The notes: generated from the letters alone by a model not told the origin. DNA of 64,000 nucleotides from JAGVSZ01 sp019137045 (GCA_046347635.1 JAXMFT010000010.1:130498-194497), one strand, 5' to 3'. Shown: positions 53,146-62,600, numbered from the stretch's first letter. Program-made: numbers and translations.

Positions 53146-55328
53146 GCTGGGTCGGGCGCGCGGTCGAGCGCAGCGAGGACCTGCGCTTCGTCACCGGACG
53201 CGGGCGCTACGTCGACGACCTGAAATTCCCGGGCATGCTGCACGCCGTCGTGGTGCGCAGCACCCACGCCCACGCGCTGCTGCGCAGGATCGACGCGTCC
53301 GCGGCGCGCGCGCTGCCCGGCGTCGCCGCGGTGTACACCTTCCCCGACGTCGCGCAGCACGCGCTCCCGATCCCGGTCCGGACCGGGCCGCTCGCCGGCA
53401 CCGAGCGCTACCTCCAGCGCCCGCTCGCGGCCGACCGCGTGCGCTACGTGGGCGAGCCGGTCGCGCTCGTGGTGGCGCGCGACCGCTACGTCGCGGAGGA
53501 CGCGGCGGAGCTCGTGGCGGTCGACTATGCGCCGTTGGCGCCGGTGGTGGACGCGGCGGCGGCCCGCCTCGACAAGACGCTGCTCTTTCCGCAGGCCGGG
53601 ACCAACCGCGCCTGCGCCTACCGCGTCGCGCTGGGAGACGTCGATGCGGCCTTCGCCCGCGCCGACTACGTGCGCGTCGAGACCTTCCGCTGCCATCGCC
53701 ACGGCGCGGTGCCGATGGAGACGCGCGGCCTCGTTTGCCGCGAGGAAGCCGGCGTGCTCGAGGTGTGGGGCGCAACGAAGGTGCCGTTCTGGAACCGGCG
53801 CACGCTCGCCGCGATGCTCGGGCGCCCGGTGGAGTCGATCGCGCTGCTCGAGGTGGACGTCGGCGGCAGCTTCGGTGCGCGCGGGGAGTTCTATCCCGAA
53901 GACCTGCTGATTCCGTTCGCGGCGCTCGCGCTCGGGCGGCCGGTGAAGTGGATCGAGGACCGGCGCGAGCACCTGATGGCGGCGAACCACTCGCGCGAGA
54001 TGGCGTGCGAGTTGTCGGTGGCGCTCGCGCGCGACGGTACGCTGCTCGGTCTGCGCGGGCGGCTCGCGGTGGACATGGGTGCGTACGTGCGCACCAACGC
54101 CGGCGTCGTGCCGTCGAAAGCCGCGCAGTTCCTGCTCGGGCCCTATCGGCTGCGGGACTTCGCGTGCGACGTCGAGCTCGCGATGACCAACAAGACACCG
54201 GTCGGGACCTATCGTGCGCCGGGGCGGTTCGAGGCCAACTTCTTCCGCGAGCGGCTGTTCGACATCGCCTGCGGCGAACTGGGGCTGGACCGCGTCGCGT
54301 TCCGCGCGCGCAATCTGCTGCGCCCCGACGAGCTGCCATGGTCGATCGGGAAGACGGTGCCGTACGAGCCGGAGACGGCGTACGACACCGGCGACTATCC
54401 GGGGCTCTTCCGCCGCGCGCTCGAGGTCTTCGACTACGCCGGGCGTGTCGAGCGCGCCGCCGGCCGCCGGGACGGCCGGCTGGAAGGGATCGGATTCGGC
54501 TGCTTCGTCGAGTCGAGCGGCGCCGGGCCGGCAGAGACCGCGCGCGTCGTCGCCCGCGGCGAGGGTCGGTTCGATCTCTACACCGGGACCTCCTCCTCCG
54601 GCCAGGGGCACGAGACCGCGCTTGCGCAGATCCTCGCCGACGCCCTCGGCGTCGCGCCCGACGCAATCACCGTGCATCACGGCTCGACCGGCCTCGTGCC
54701 GCAGGGCTTCGGCACCTTCCACAGCCGCGCGGTGGTCGTGGGGGGGAGCGCAGTGAAGCTCGCCGGCGAGAAGCTCGCCGCGCAGCTCGCGCAGCACCCG
54801 GAGGCCGCGCACGCCGGGCTGGAAGCGCTCGCGACCTTCGAAGTGTCCGAGCGCACCTACACCTATGGCGTGCATCTTTGCCACGTCGCGGTCGACCCCG
54901 AGACGGCCCAGGTCGAAGTGCTCGACTACCTCTCCACCGAGGACGTGGGCCGCGCCGTGAATCCGTTGATCGTCCACGGCCAGGCGATCGGGGCGGCAGT
55001 GCAGGGGCTCGGCGGAGCATTCCTGGACGAGTTCAAGTACGACGCCCACGGGCAGCTGCTCACCGGCTCGTTCGCGGACTACCTGCTGCCGACCGCCACC
55101 GACTTCCCGCACGTCGCCGCGCTGACTCTCGAGGAGTCGCCCTCGCTCCTCAACCCGCTCGGCGCCAAGGGAGCGGGGGAGGGCGGCATCGTCGCGGTCG
55201 GTGCCGCGGTCGGGAACGCGGTCGCGCACGCGCTTGCCCCCCTGGGCGTCGTGATTACCGCGATGCCCCTGTCGCTTGACAACCTCGCGCGCGCGATCCG
55301 CGCGGCGCGCGACGAAGGGGGCGCGTAG
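53142..55328 (+). CDS. Xanthine dehydrogenase-family molybdenum-binding subunit (set 2)
   Basis: A 728-residue catalytic subunit related to CoxL form II and other hydroxylases. Motifs: EVDVGGSFGARGEFYPED, VGTYRAPGRFEANFFRE, GTSSSGQGHETALAQI and the catalytic glutamate in LGAKGAGEGGIVAVG. The TYRAPGR loop excludes form I CO dehydrogenase (AYRCSFR). The substrate is unknown. The ATG overlaps the Fe-S gene stop. It ends the second hydroxylase set 51 bases before the second NMT1-type importer. Confidence 0.9.
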   Translation: MSWVGRAVERSEDLRFVTGRGRYVDDLKFPGMLHAVVVRSTHAHALLRRIDASAARALPGVAAVYTFPDVAQHALPIPVRTGPLAGTERYLQRPLAADRVRYVGEPVALVVARDRYVAEDAAELVAVDYAPLAPVVDAAAARLDKTLLFPQAGTNRACAYRVALGDVDAAFARADYVRVETFRCHRHGAVPMETRGLVCREEAGVLEVWGATKVPFWNRRTLAAMLGRPVESIALLEVDVGGSFGARGEFYPEDLLIPFAALALGRPVKWIEDRREHLMAANHSREMACELSVALARDGTLLGLRGRLAVDMGAYVRTNAGVVPSKAAQFLLGPYRLRDFACDVELAMTNKTPVGTYRAPGRFEANFFRERLFDIACGELGLDRVAFRARNLLRPDELPWSIGKTVPYEPETAYDTGDYPGLFRRALEVFDYAGRVERAAGRRDGRLEGIGFGCFVESSGAGPAETARVVARGEGRFDLYTGTSSSGQGHETALAQILADALGVAPDAITVHHGSTGLVPQGFGTFHSRAVVVGGSAVKLAGEKLAAQLAQHPEAAHAGLEALATFEVSERTYTYGVHLCHVAVDPETAQVEVLDYLSTEDVGRAVNPLIVHGQAIGAAVQGLGGAFLDEFKYDAHGQLLTGSFADYLLPTATDFPHVAALTLEESPSLLNPLGAKGAGEGGIVAVGAAVGNAVAHALAPLGVVITAMPLSLDNLARAIRAARDEGGA

Positions 55329-55379
55329 GCGCGGAAAGACGGTATGCTTGTGCGCGCAGTACCCAAGGAGGAGGCAGTC

Positions 55380-56360
55380 ATGACCATTCGTCCCCGGACT
55401 TTCGTTCGCGTCGCCGCGGCGCTCGCCGCGGTGGTTTTCGCCGGCACCGCGCTGGCGCAGGACGTCAACGTGCGCTTCTCGTGGAAGCTCAAGGGCGAGT
55501 ACGCGCAGATGTTCGTCGCGCAGGAGAAGGGCTACTACAAGCAGGAAGGCATCAACGTGCGTCTCGGCGAAGGGGCCGGCGCACCGGCGGCGCTCGGGGC
55601 GCTGGTGCAAGGCCAGGAGGACGCGGTGCTGCTGCCCGGGATCCACGCTCTGGCCGCGATCAGCAAGGGGATGCCGCTGAAGCTGATCGCCCTCTACTTC
55701 CCGGTCACGCCCACGGCGATCATCTCCTACCCGGACAACCCGATCCGCACGCCCAAGGACCTCGAGGGCAAGACCCTGCCGTCCGCGGTGGGCGAGACCG
55801 CGACCACGTACCTCGAGGTGCTGTGCCGGGCGAGTAACATCGACTGCACGAAGATCACCAGGATCCAGATGGCGTCGCAGGCACGCGCCGCGCAGTTCGT
55901 CGCGCGCAAGGTCGACGGCTTGAGCGTCTTCCAGACGAACGAACTGCCGCTGCTCCGGGCGCAGCACAAGGACGTCCAGTTCGTCGTCCTCGACCTGGCG
56001 CGCCACGGGCTGAGGGTTCCGGGCATGGCGCTCGTGTCGAGCGACAGGCTGATCGCGGAGAAGCCCGAAGCGCTGAAGAAGCTGCTGCGCGCCACCGCCA
56101 AGGGTGTGATCGAGGCGCGCAAGGATCCGGCGGAGGCGGCGCGCCTCATGCTGAAGAGCTGGTCCGGCGGTCCCCCCGAGGCGATCGTCACCGAGCAGGT
56201 CAAGGCGACCGTCGAGGCGATCCCGGTCGGCGGCGGGCGGCCGATCGGCTGGATCGACGAGAAGGTGATCGCGTCCGCGCTCGAGATGTTGCAGGGCGCG
56301 AAGGAGATCGACGCTCCGAAACCCGTGAGCACGTACTACACGAACGCGCTGCTGCAGTAA
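55380..56360 (+). CDS. NMT1/THI5-type ABC substrate-binding protein (importer 2)
   Basis: A 326-residue periplasmic binding protein (signal to about residue 26, ALA): FSWKLKGEYAQMFVAQEKGYYKQEGINVRLGEGAG, ALGALVQGQEDAVLLPG, IRTPKDLEGKTLPSAVGETA. It is only distantly similar to the first NMT1 protein. Strong AAGGAGGAGG site. No leader long enough for a riboswitch precedes it, so it probably shares the long operon transcript or has a minor promoter. Confidence 0.88.
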   Translation: MTIRPRTFVRVAAALAAVVFAGTALAQDVNVRFSWKLKGEYAQMFVAQEKGYYKQEGINVRLGEGAGAPAALGALVQGQEDAVLLPGIHALAAISKGMPLKLIALYFPVTPTAIISYPDNPIRTPKDLEGKTLPSAVGETATTYLEVLCRASNIDCTKITRIQMASQARAAQFVARKVDGLSVFQTNELPLLRAQHKDVQFVVLDLARHGLRVPGMALVSSDRLIAEKPEALKKLLRATAKGVIEARKDPAEAARLMLKSWSGGPPEAIVTEQVKATVEAIPVGGGRPIGWIDEKVIASALEMLQGAKEIDAPKPVSTYYTNALLQ

Positions 56361-56376
56361 TACGGCTCCTGCCCCG

Positions 56377-56411
56377 AGCGAAACGAGCCGCCCCGGCGGC
56401 TCGTCGCTTTA
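56377..56411 (+). terminator. Attenuator-type hairpin between binding protein and permease
   Basis: ACGAGCCGCC (56383-56392) and GGCGGCTCGT (56395-56404) form a strong stem (about 9 bp after allowing a 4-base loop), followed by CGCTTTATAT. Placed after a binding-protein gene, it probably causes partial termination or protects the 3' end, favouring excess binding protein over permease. Confidence 0.6.
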
Positions 56412-56412
56412 T

Positions 56413-57186
56413 ATGGCCCGACGAAACTTCCGGCGCGCGCTGATCGAGCGCCTCGCCGCGCCGATCCTCGCCGCCGGCATCCTGCTGCTCTGGCAGGCCG
56501 CGGTGGCGGTGTTCGGCATCTCCGAATTCATCCTTCCCTCGCCGTGGGCGATCATCAGCCGCATCTACACCGACTTTGCGCTGCTCGCCGCGCACACGCG
56601 CGTGACGATGACCGAGGTCGTGGGCGGATTCGGGCTCGCCGCGCTGACAGGCGTGCCGTTCGCGCTCGCGATCTTCTACTCGCGCATCGTCGAGAAGGCG
56701 ATCTACCCGCTGCTCGTCGGCCTGCAGACGATCCCGAAGGTGGCGCTTGCACCGCTGCTGGTCCTGTACCTCGGTTACGGCTGGGCGCCGAAGATCTTCC
56801 TCGCGTTCCTGATCTCGTTCTTCCCGATCGTGATCTCCACGGTGGTCGGATTGCAGTCCCTCGACAAGGGGCTCGTACACCTGGTGCGCTCGATGGGCGC
56901 GAGCGAACATCAGACCTTCTGGAAGATCCGCTTGCCGGCCGCGCTGCCGAGCGTGTTCGGCGGCTTCAAGGTCGGGGTCGCGCTCGCGGTGATCGGCGCG
57001 GTGATTGGGGAGTACGTCGCGTCCGAGCGCGGGCTGGGCTACATGCAGATGCAGGCGACATCGCAATTCGACACCACGCTCAACTTCGCCTCGGTCGTGG
57101 TGATCTCGCTCGTGGGCGTGGTGCTGTACTTCGTGCTGGCGGCGTTCGAGGCGCGGCTCGTGTTCCAGCGCGACCGGGCGCGCTAG
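56413..57186 (+). CDS. ABC transporter permease (importer 2)
   Basis: A 257-residue SsuC-like permease with six helices: FGISEFILPSPWAIISRIY, LQTIPKVALAPLLVLYLGYG, RSMGASEHQTFWKIRLPAALPSVFGGFKVGVALAVIGAVIGEY. It begins within two bases of the hairpin following the binding-protein gene and has no strong ribosome-binding site of its own. Confidence 0.92.
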   Translation: MARRNFRRALIERLAAPILAAGILLLWQAAVAVFGISEFILPSPWAIISRIYTDFALLAAHTRVTMTEVVGGFGLAALTGVPFALAIFYSRIVEKAIYPLLVGLQTIPKVALAPLLVLYLGYGWAPKIFLAFLISFFPIVISTVVGLQSLDKGLVHLVRSMGASEHQTFWKIRLPAALPSVFGGFKVGVALAVIGAVIGEYVASERGLGYMQMQATSQFDTTLNFASVVVISLVGVVLYFVLAAFEARLVFQRDRAR

Positions 57187-57187
57187 G

Positions 57188-57988
57188 GTGGTGGGGGTCG
57201 TGAACGCGCACGGCGTCGCCCTTCGCGTCGAGGGCGTGAGCAAGGTCTACGAGACGCGCGAGGGCGATCCCCTCCCGGCGCTCGACCCGACCGATATCGA
57301 CGTTGCGCCGGGCGAGTTCGTTGCGGTGGTGGGACCGAGCGGGTGTGGCAAGAGCACGCTGCTCTCGCTGGTGGCGGCGCTCTTTCCGGTGTCTGGCGGA
57401 CGCATCCTGATCGACGGGGAGGAGATCAAGCGGCCGCACCCGAAGGTGGGCGTGGTTTTCCAGACCGATCTGCTCCTCTATTGGCGTACCGTCCTCGACA
57501 ATCTGCTCCTGCCCGCAGAGATCAAGGGCTGGGACCGGCGCGCGTACACCGCCCGCGCCGAGCGGCTGCTCGAGCAGGTGGGGCTCGCCGGATTTGGCCA
57601 GAAGTATCCGTCGGAACTGTCGGGCGGAATGAAGCAGCGCGTGGCGCTCGCGCGGGCGCTGATCCAGGAGCCGGGACTGCTCCTGATGGACGAGCCGTTC
57701 GGCGCGCTCGACGCGCTCACGCGCGAGCAGATGATCATGGACCTGCAGGCGATGTGGCTCGACGTGCGCAACACTGTGATCTTCATCACCCACGACATTG
57801 CCGAGGCGGTCTTTCTCGCCGATCGCGTGCTCGTGATGTCGCCGCGACCGGGACGGATCGACCTTGATCTGCGGGTGGACATTGCCCGGCCGCGGCGCTG
57901 GCACATCCACTCGGACCCGTCGTTTCTGGAGTACACCGGGCGCATACGTGCCGAGTTCGAGAAACGCGGCGTTCTGCGCGAGCGCTGA
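57188..57988 (+). CDS. ABC transporter ATP-binding protein (importer 2)
   Basis: A 266-residue ATPase: Walker A GPSGCGKSTLLSLVAAL, Q-loop VFQTDLLLYWRTVLDNL, signature LSGGMKQRVALARALI, Walker B LLLMDEPFGALDALTREQ, switch FITHDIAEAVFLADRV. The start is uncertain among GTG 57188, 57191 and 57200; the last leaves a GGTGGTGGGGG site upstream. The gene order (binding protein, permease, ATPase) differs from importer 1. Confidence 0.9.
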   Translation: MVGVVNAHGVALRVEGVSKVYETREGDPLPALDPTDIDVAPGEFVAVVGPSGCGKSTLLSLVAALFPVSGGRILIDGEEIKRPHPKVGVVFQTDLLLYWRTVLDNLLLPAEIKGWDRRAYTARAERLLEQVGLAGFGQKYPSELSGGMKQRVALARALIQEPGLLLMDEPFGALDALTREQMIMDLQAMWLDVRNTVIFITHDIAEAVFLADRVLVMSPRPGRIDLDLRVDIARPRRWHIHSDPSFLEYTGRIRAEFEKRGVLRER

Positions 57989-58169
57989 TCCGGCGCGGCC
58001 ATGTGGGCTCGGTCCCCGCGATCGCGATCGCTTTCGTGGACAACGGCAGTGACCGGATCGGATTTGTGCCGCGTTCTTCCCTCCGGTTGATTCGGGCGAG
58101 CGACCCCCCGTGCTGCGGTGCCAACCAGGCCCGCCGGATCCGGGTTCCGCGTCCTGTGCGCGGCGCGAG

Positions 58170-59849
58170 TCAGCCGCCGCGCAGGATCGCGTCGGCTGCC
58201 TTCTCGGCCATCATTACAGCGGTGAGATTAGTGTTCGCGCGCGGGATCTCGGGGATGATCGATGCGTCCACAACCCGCAGGTTTCCGACGCCGAGGACGC
58301 GGCAGGCGGGATCGACTACCGTCCGCGGATCGCCGGCGCGACCCATGCGGCAGGTTCCGACCGGGTGAAAGAATCCGGTCGCGCGCGCGCGGATCCAGGA
58401 CGTTCGCATCGCGGTGTCCGCGGCGAGCGCGCCGAGATCGATGCCGCCGCCGAACACCGTGCGCACCATTCGCCGGCGCAGCGATGGGGCGCAATCGAGG
58501 AGCGTGAGCAGCAGCCCCGCACGCACCCTGTTTACCGTCGACAGGCGGTTCAGACGTCGAACCGAGTCGGAGAATCCGGCCGGGAAGACCTCGTGCACCA
58601 GCGGGCCGACGCCGGGCGCCGTGACGAGCTCGCATGCGAGGATGACAGCCTCGTGCATGCGGCGCAGATCGCGTGCGTCGGCCAGCAGGTCGAATGCAAC
58701 CGCCAGGGGCTTCGCCGCATCCGGATCGGACAGTGCCACGCGACCGCGCGAGTAGGGCTTGTAGAGGCAGCACAGCAGCGCACCGATGCGCCGCCCGAGC
58801 GCGTGCCACGAAACCTTGTTCTGCACGGCGATGTAGAGGTCGTGCGCAGAGCTTCCGGGCTCGCCGGACGTCAAGCGCAGCGCCATGTTGATCGCTGCGC
58901 GCAGCGAATCCGGCTGGCGCGCCTGGGGCCGCAGCAGGGCCGCGATGGCGACGACCGGGTGATCGTGCAGGTTCTCCCCGACGCCCGGTAAGTCCGATTG
59001 CACCCGGATGCCGAGACGCTGCAGCGCGGCGCCGGAACCGATCCCCGAGCGCAGCAGCAGCGCAGGGGACTGCAGTGCGCCGGCGGCGACGATGATCTCG
59101 CGCCCGCGGATCTGCTCTTCGCGTGTGCCGCGCCGCACGACGACGCCGGTCGCACGGCTCCCGTCGAACGTGATCCGGACTGCCTGCGCGCGGTCGATGA
59201 TCGCCAGATTGGGACGGGCCCGCGCCGACCGGTCGAGGTAGGCCATCGCGGTCGATACGCGACCGTCCGCCGTGTTGCTCATCGGGACCCGCGCGATGCC
59301 GTCGGCCGGTGCGCCGTTCATGTCGTCGACGAGATGCAATCCCCGCTCCGCCGCCGCCGCTGCCACCGCGCGGACGAACGGCGGCCAGTCTTCCCGCCGG
59401 TGGCGGCGGATCGGGATCGGGCCGCCGTCCCCGTGGAGCGGGCCGCCGAAATCCAGGTCGCGTTCGAGTCGCCGGAAGTACGGCAAGACGTCGTCCCAGC
59501 CCCAGCCGGCGGCGCCGTCGCGCGCCCAGGCCTCGTAGTCGTCCGGTACGCCGCGCAGGGCCACCATCGCATTGATGCTCGACCCGCCGCCGATGAGACG
59601 AGCCTGTTCGTAGAAGCGCGGTTTCGCCGCGGCGTGCCAGCGGACGGTGAGATCCGGCCACAGATTGTGCGGCTCGTAAACGGAGAGGTGGTATGGATCG
59701 CGGACGGTGGCAGGCTCGGTGCCCGGAGGGTAGTCGCCGCCTGCTTCGAGGAGCAGTACGCGGTTCCCCGCCGCCGCGGACAGCCTGCCGGCGAGCACCG
59801 CACCCGACGAGCCACCGCCCACGATCACGTAGTCCCACTCCGCGGGCAT
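58170..59849 (-). CDS. GMC family FAD-dependent oxidoreductase
   Basis: A 559-residue GMC enzyme (choline dehydrogenase/alcohol oxidase fold). FAD-binding VIVGGGSSGAVLAGRLS at the N-terminus, LIGGGSSINAMVALRGVPDDYEAWA, VAAGALQSPALLLRSGIG, the catalytic His in FFHPVGTCRMG and the C-terminal NTNLTAVMMAEKAADAIL. It oxidises an alcohol of unknown identity. It is co-oriented with and 31 bases downstream of the UbiD-type genes, so likely in the same pathway. The 180-bp gap to the convergent ABC gene holds nothing recognised. Confidence 0.92.
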   Translation of the reverse strand: MPAEWDYVIVGGGSSGAVLAGRLSAAAGNRVLLLEAGGDYPPGTEPATVRDPYHLSVYEPHNLWPDLTVRWHAAAKPRFYEQARLIGGGSSINAMVALRGVPDDYEAWARDGAAGWGWDDVLPYFRRLERDLDFGGPLHGDGGPIPIRRHRREDWPPFVRAVAAAAAERGLHLVDDMNGAPADGIARVPMSNTADGRVSTAMAYLDRSARARPNLAIIDRAQAVRITFDGSRATGVVVRRGTREEQIRGREIIVAAGALQSPALLLRSGIGSGAALQRLGIRVQSDLPGVGENLHDHPVVAIAALLRPQARQPDSLRAAINMALRLTSGEPGSSAHDLYIAVQNKVSWHALGRRIGALLCCLYKPYSRGRVALSDPDAAKPLAVAFDLLADARDLRRMHEAVILACELVTAPGVGPLVHEVFPAGFSDSVRRLNRLSTVNRVRAGLLLTLLDCAPSLRRRMVRTVFGGGIDLGALAADTAMRTSWIRARATGFFHPVGTCRMGRAGDPRTVVDPACRVLGVGNLRVVDASIIPEIPRANTNLTAVMMAEKAADAILRGG

Positions 59850-59880
59850 GAGGGATCGGGCGCCGGATCCTGCCGCTGCG

Positions 59881-61221
59881 CTACGAATCGGGCCGCAGGT
59901 AGCGCTCGAGATCGACCGGCGGATACACGACCTTGACGTAGCGCCGGTGCTTCTCGCGCGGCAGCGTCGCGTCGATGATCACTTTTGCCACCACGCCGTG
60001 CGCGTCGGACGAGGGATCGAGCTCGTTCCCGTGCGTCCCGGGGATCGGGATCACGTCCTCGTGCCAGCGCACGCGCGTTCCGAGCGCCCACATCACGTCG
60101 GCCGGATCGTGGATGTCGACGTCGCCATCCACGACGATGATGGTCTTGAAATTGACGTGTGCCGCCATCGCGGCGAGCGCGACGTTGCGCGCCTCGCCCG
60201 GCTCCGGCTTGTCCAGGCTGATGATGGCGGTGAATCCGGCCGCGTACGGCGGCAGGTGTACGGCCTTCATTCGCGGCGTGATGTGCCGGACGAAACGCTC
60301 GAGCAGCGGCTCGCGGGTGATCATGTTCCCGACGCTGACGTGCTCGTAGCCGCCGCCGTTCATCGTCTGGAAGATCGGGTTCTTCCGGTGCGTGATGCGG
60401 GTGACGCGCGCGACGTGCTTCTCGTCGGCGCCCGAGTAGTGCCCGGTGAACTCCGCCATCGGGCCCTCCATCTGCCGCACGCCGGCGAGGACCTCGCCTT
60501 CGAGCACGATCTCGGTCTCGGCCGGCACCATCACGTCGCAGGTCTGCGCCCGCACCACCGGGACCGGCGCCCCGCGCAGCGCGCCGGCGATGTCGTACTC
60601 GTCGCCGTCGTAGCGGAACGCCGCGGCCATCATCACGACCGGATCGGGTCCGATCGCGACGCAGAAGGGCAGGTTCTTCCCCTGCGGCTCGATCTTGTCG
60701 AAGAACGCCTTGATGTGCCGCCAGATGTTCATGCTGATCCCGGCGCGGTCGGCGCCGAAGATCTGCATGCGGTTGTAGGAGAGGTTGTGCCGTCCGGTCT
60801 GCGGGTCGCGGGCGATCACCACCCCGGCGGTGATGAACGGCCCGGCGTCCAGCGGCGAATGGGTGGGGATCGGCCAGTGCCCGAGGTCGGGTTTGTCGAT
60901 CACGACTTCCTGGCAGGGCGCGGGGCCGACGACCGTCTGCGCCGGGAGCGGCTTCTCGGTCGCCGCCGCCATGCGGCCGCCGACTTCCGCGATCGTGCAG
61001 CCGAGCGCGAGCGCGATCCGCTGCGGCGAGCTGAGCAGTCCTCCGACCACGGGCACGTCGTGCCCCTTCACCTGGTGGAAATACGCCGCCTTGCCGGTGC
61101 GCTCGCAGGCTTTCAGGACAGTACCCAGCTCGCGGACCGGATCGACCGTGCGGCGGATCTCGTTGAGCTCGCCCGCCGTGCGGACGACCTCGAGAAAGGT
61201 GCGCAGATCGTGCACGCTCAT
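59881..61221 (-). CDS. UbiD family decarboxylase (copy B)
   Basis: A 446-residue UbiD-type enzyme. Family parts: LRTFLEVVRTAGELNEI, NLSYNRMQIFGADRAGISM, VPAETEIVLEGEVLAG, GPMAEFTGHYSGADEKHVARVTRI, and HVNFKTIIVVDGDVDIHDPADVMWALGTRV. UbiD enzymes use prenylated FMN to (de)carboxylate aromatic or alpha,beta-unsaturated acids. The prFMN synthase gene ubiX is not in the window. Its start overlaps the stop of the upstream copy (ATGA). The substrate is unknown. Confidence 0.9.
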   Translation of the reverse strand: MSVHDLRTFLEVVRTAGELNEIRRTVDPVRELGTVLKACERTGKAAYFHQVKGHDVPVVGGLLSSPQRIALALGCTIAEVGGRMAAATEKPLPAQTVVGPAPCQEVVIDKPDLGHWPIPTHSPLDAGPFITAGVVIARDPQTGRHNLSYNRMQIFGADRAGISMNIWRHIKAFFDKIEPQGKNLPFCVAIGPDPVVMMAAAFRYDGDEYDIAGALRGAPVPVVRAQTCDVMVPAETEIVLEGEVLAGVRQMEGPMAEFTGHYSGADEKHVARVTRITHRKNPIFQTMNGGGYEHVSVGNMITREPLLERFVRHITPRMKAVHLPPYAAGFTAIISLDKPEPGEARNVALAAMAAHVNFKTIIVVDGDVDIHDPADVMWALGTRVRWHEDVIPIPGTHGNELDPSSDAHGVVAKVIIDATLPREKHRRYVKVVYPPVDLERYLRPDS

Positions 61222-62600
61222 GACTTGAGGCGTCCCAGAATCTCCTCCGCGCGCGCCATCGCCCCATCGGAGAGCTGCGCGCGCACGCCCTCGAAGTCCG
61301 GGCCGCGCGTCGCGTCCAGCCCCATGCGCGAGGTCGTGCCGGCGCCGGTGGCCGACGGATCGAGCGCGCTGCCCGGCAGGCCGTCGACGATCAGCACGTC
61401 GCGGTGCGGCTGGAAGTGCGTCGCCAGCGCCCACAGCACCTCGGAGTCGCGGGTCACGTCGACGTCCGGATCGACCGCGACGACGGTCTTCAGGTAGGGA
61501 TCCCAGCCGAGCAGGCCGAGCATGACCTGGCGCGCCTCGCCCGGACGCAGCTGCTTCAGCGCGACGTACGCGTGGAAGTGGGTCCCGGAGGTCGGGTAGT
61601 GGACCGCGGTGACGCTCGGGAAGCGCTCCTTCAGCTTCTCGACCATCTCCGACTCGCGCGGGACGCGGCCGAGGTTCAGGTGCTCCGCCGAGTTGCCGCC
61701 CGCGACGTCGACGAGCCAGGCGTCGCGCCGGCGCAGGACCGTGTCGACCTTGAGGACGTTGTTGGTCGAGCGGTTCGACGAGTAGCCGGTGAACTCGCCG
61801 AACGGCCCTTCCTCGCCGTGCGCCTTCGGGTCGATCGTCCCCTCGAGCACGATCTCCGCGGCCGCCGGCACCGCGATCCCGTGCACCGGCGTGCGCACGG
61901 TCTCGAGCGGCGCGCCCAGCAGCCCTCCCGCCACCCGGCGCTCGTCTGCGCCGAAACCCACGCGCGCCGAGGCGGCGAGCATGAACAGCGGGTGCGCGCC
62001 GATCACCATCGCGACCGGCATCGGCCGCCCGCGCTCGGCCCAGAGCTGGAGCAGTCGCCACAGGTGCCCGCGCGAGTGCAGGCTCGTGGCGAGCTCGGTC
62101 TTCGAGCGGACCATCGCCCGGTGGTAGCTGAGGTTCCCGGCGCCCGTCTCGGGATGCTCGGCGACGACGATCCCGCTCGTCACGTACGGCGCGCGGTCGG
62201 TCGCGAAGTGCTTGAGCAGGGGGAGGGCGGCGAGGTCGATCGCGCGCGTCTCGACCGAGTCGAGGATCGGCCCCGAGTCCACGACGCGGAAGTCGCACGC
62301 CGCGTGCGCGCGCGCCTGGTAGGCCTCGTGCAGCCGCGCCGGTTCCGCGCCGAGGAGGCGCGCGATGCGCGCGCGCGAACCGAACACGTTGGTCACGACG
62401 CGCGTCCCGAACCCGCGCACGCGCTCGAAGACGAGCAGCGGCTGGCGCCCCGCGGCTGCGAGCCGCCAGAGCACCGCGGTGATCTCCTGGTCGGGCGAGA
62501 CGTCGTCGGCGACCGCGAGGACGTCGTCCGGGCGGTCGGCGCGGTAGCGCTCCAGGAAGACGCGGAAGTCCTGCGCGCCGCTCGGAGCGGGGTGCGTCAT
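61218..62600 (-). CDS. UbiD family decarboxylase (copy A)
   Basis: A 460-residue UbiD-type protein, divergent from copy B but aligned along its length: NLSYHRAMVRSKTELATSLHSRG, VPAAAEIVLEGTIDP, EEGPFGEFTGYSSNRSTNNVLKVDTV, and WDPYLKTVVAVDPDVDVTRDSEVLWALATHF. Two overlapping UbiD genes may give a hetero-oligomer or two specificities. It lies 29 bases after the amidohydrolase gene. Confidence 0.88.
   Translation of the reverse strand: MTHPAPSGAQDFRVFLERYRADRPDDVLAVADDVSPDQEITAVLWRLAAAGRQPLLVFERVRGFGTRVVTNVFGSRARIARLLGAEPARLHEAYQARAHAACDFRVVDSGPILDSVETRAIDLAALPLLKHFATDRAPYVTSGIVVAEHPETGAGNLSYHRAMVRSKTELATSLHSRGHLWRLLQLWAERGRPMPVAMVIGAHPLFMLAASARVGFGADERRVAGGLLGAPLETVRTPVHGIAVPAAAEIVLEGTIDPKAHGEEGPFGEFTGYSSNRSTNNVLKVDTVLRRRDAWLVDVAGGNSAEHLNLGRVPRESEMVEKLKERFPSVTAVHYPTSGTHFHAYVALKQLRPGEARQVMLGLLGWDPYLKTVVAVDPDVDVTRDSEVLWALATHFQPHRDVLIVDGLPGSALDPSATGAGTTSRMGLDATRGPDFEGVRAQLSDGAMARAEEILGRLKS

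Noticed and set aside
46387..55328. CO dehydrogenase (coxMSL)
   Set aside because: Subunit order and folds fit, but neither large subunit has the AYRCSFR loop of form I CO dehydrogenase; purine/heterocycle hydroxylases fit better.
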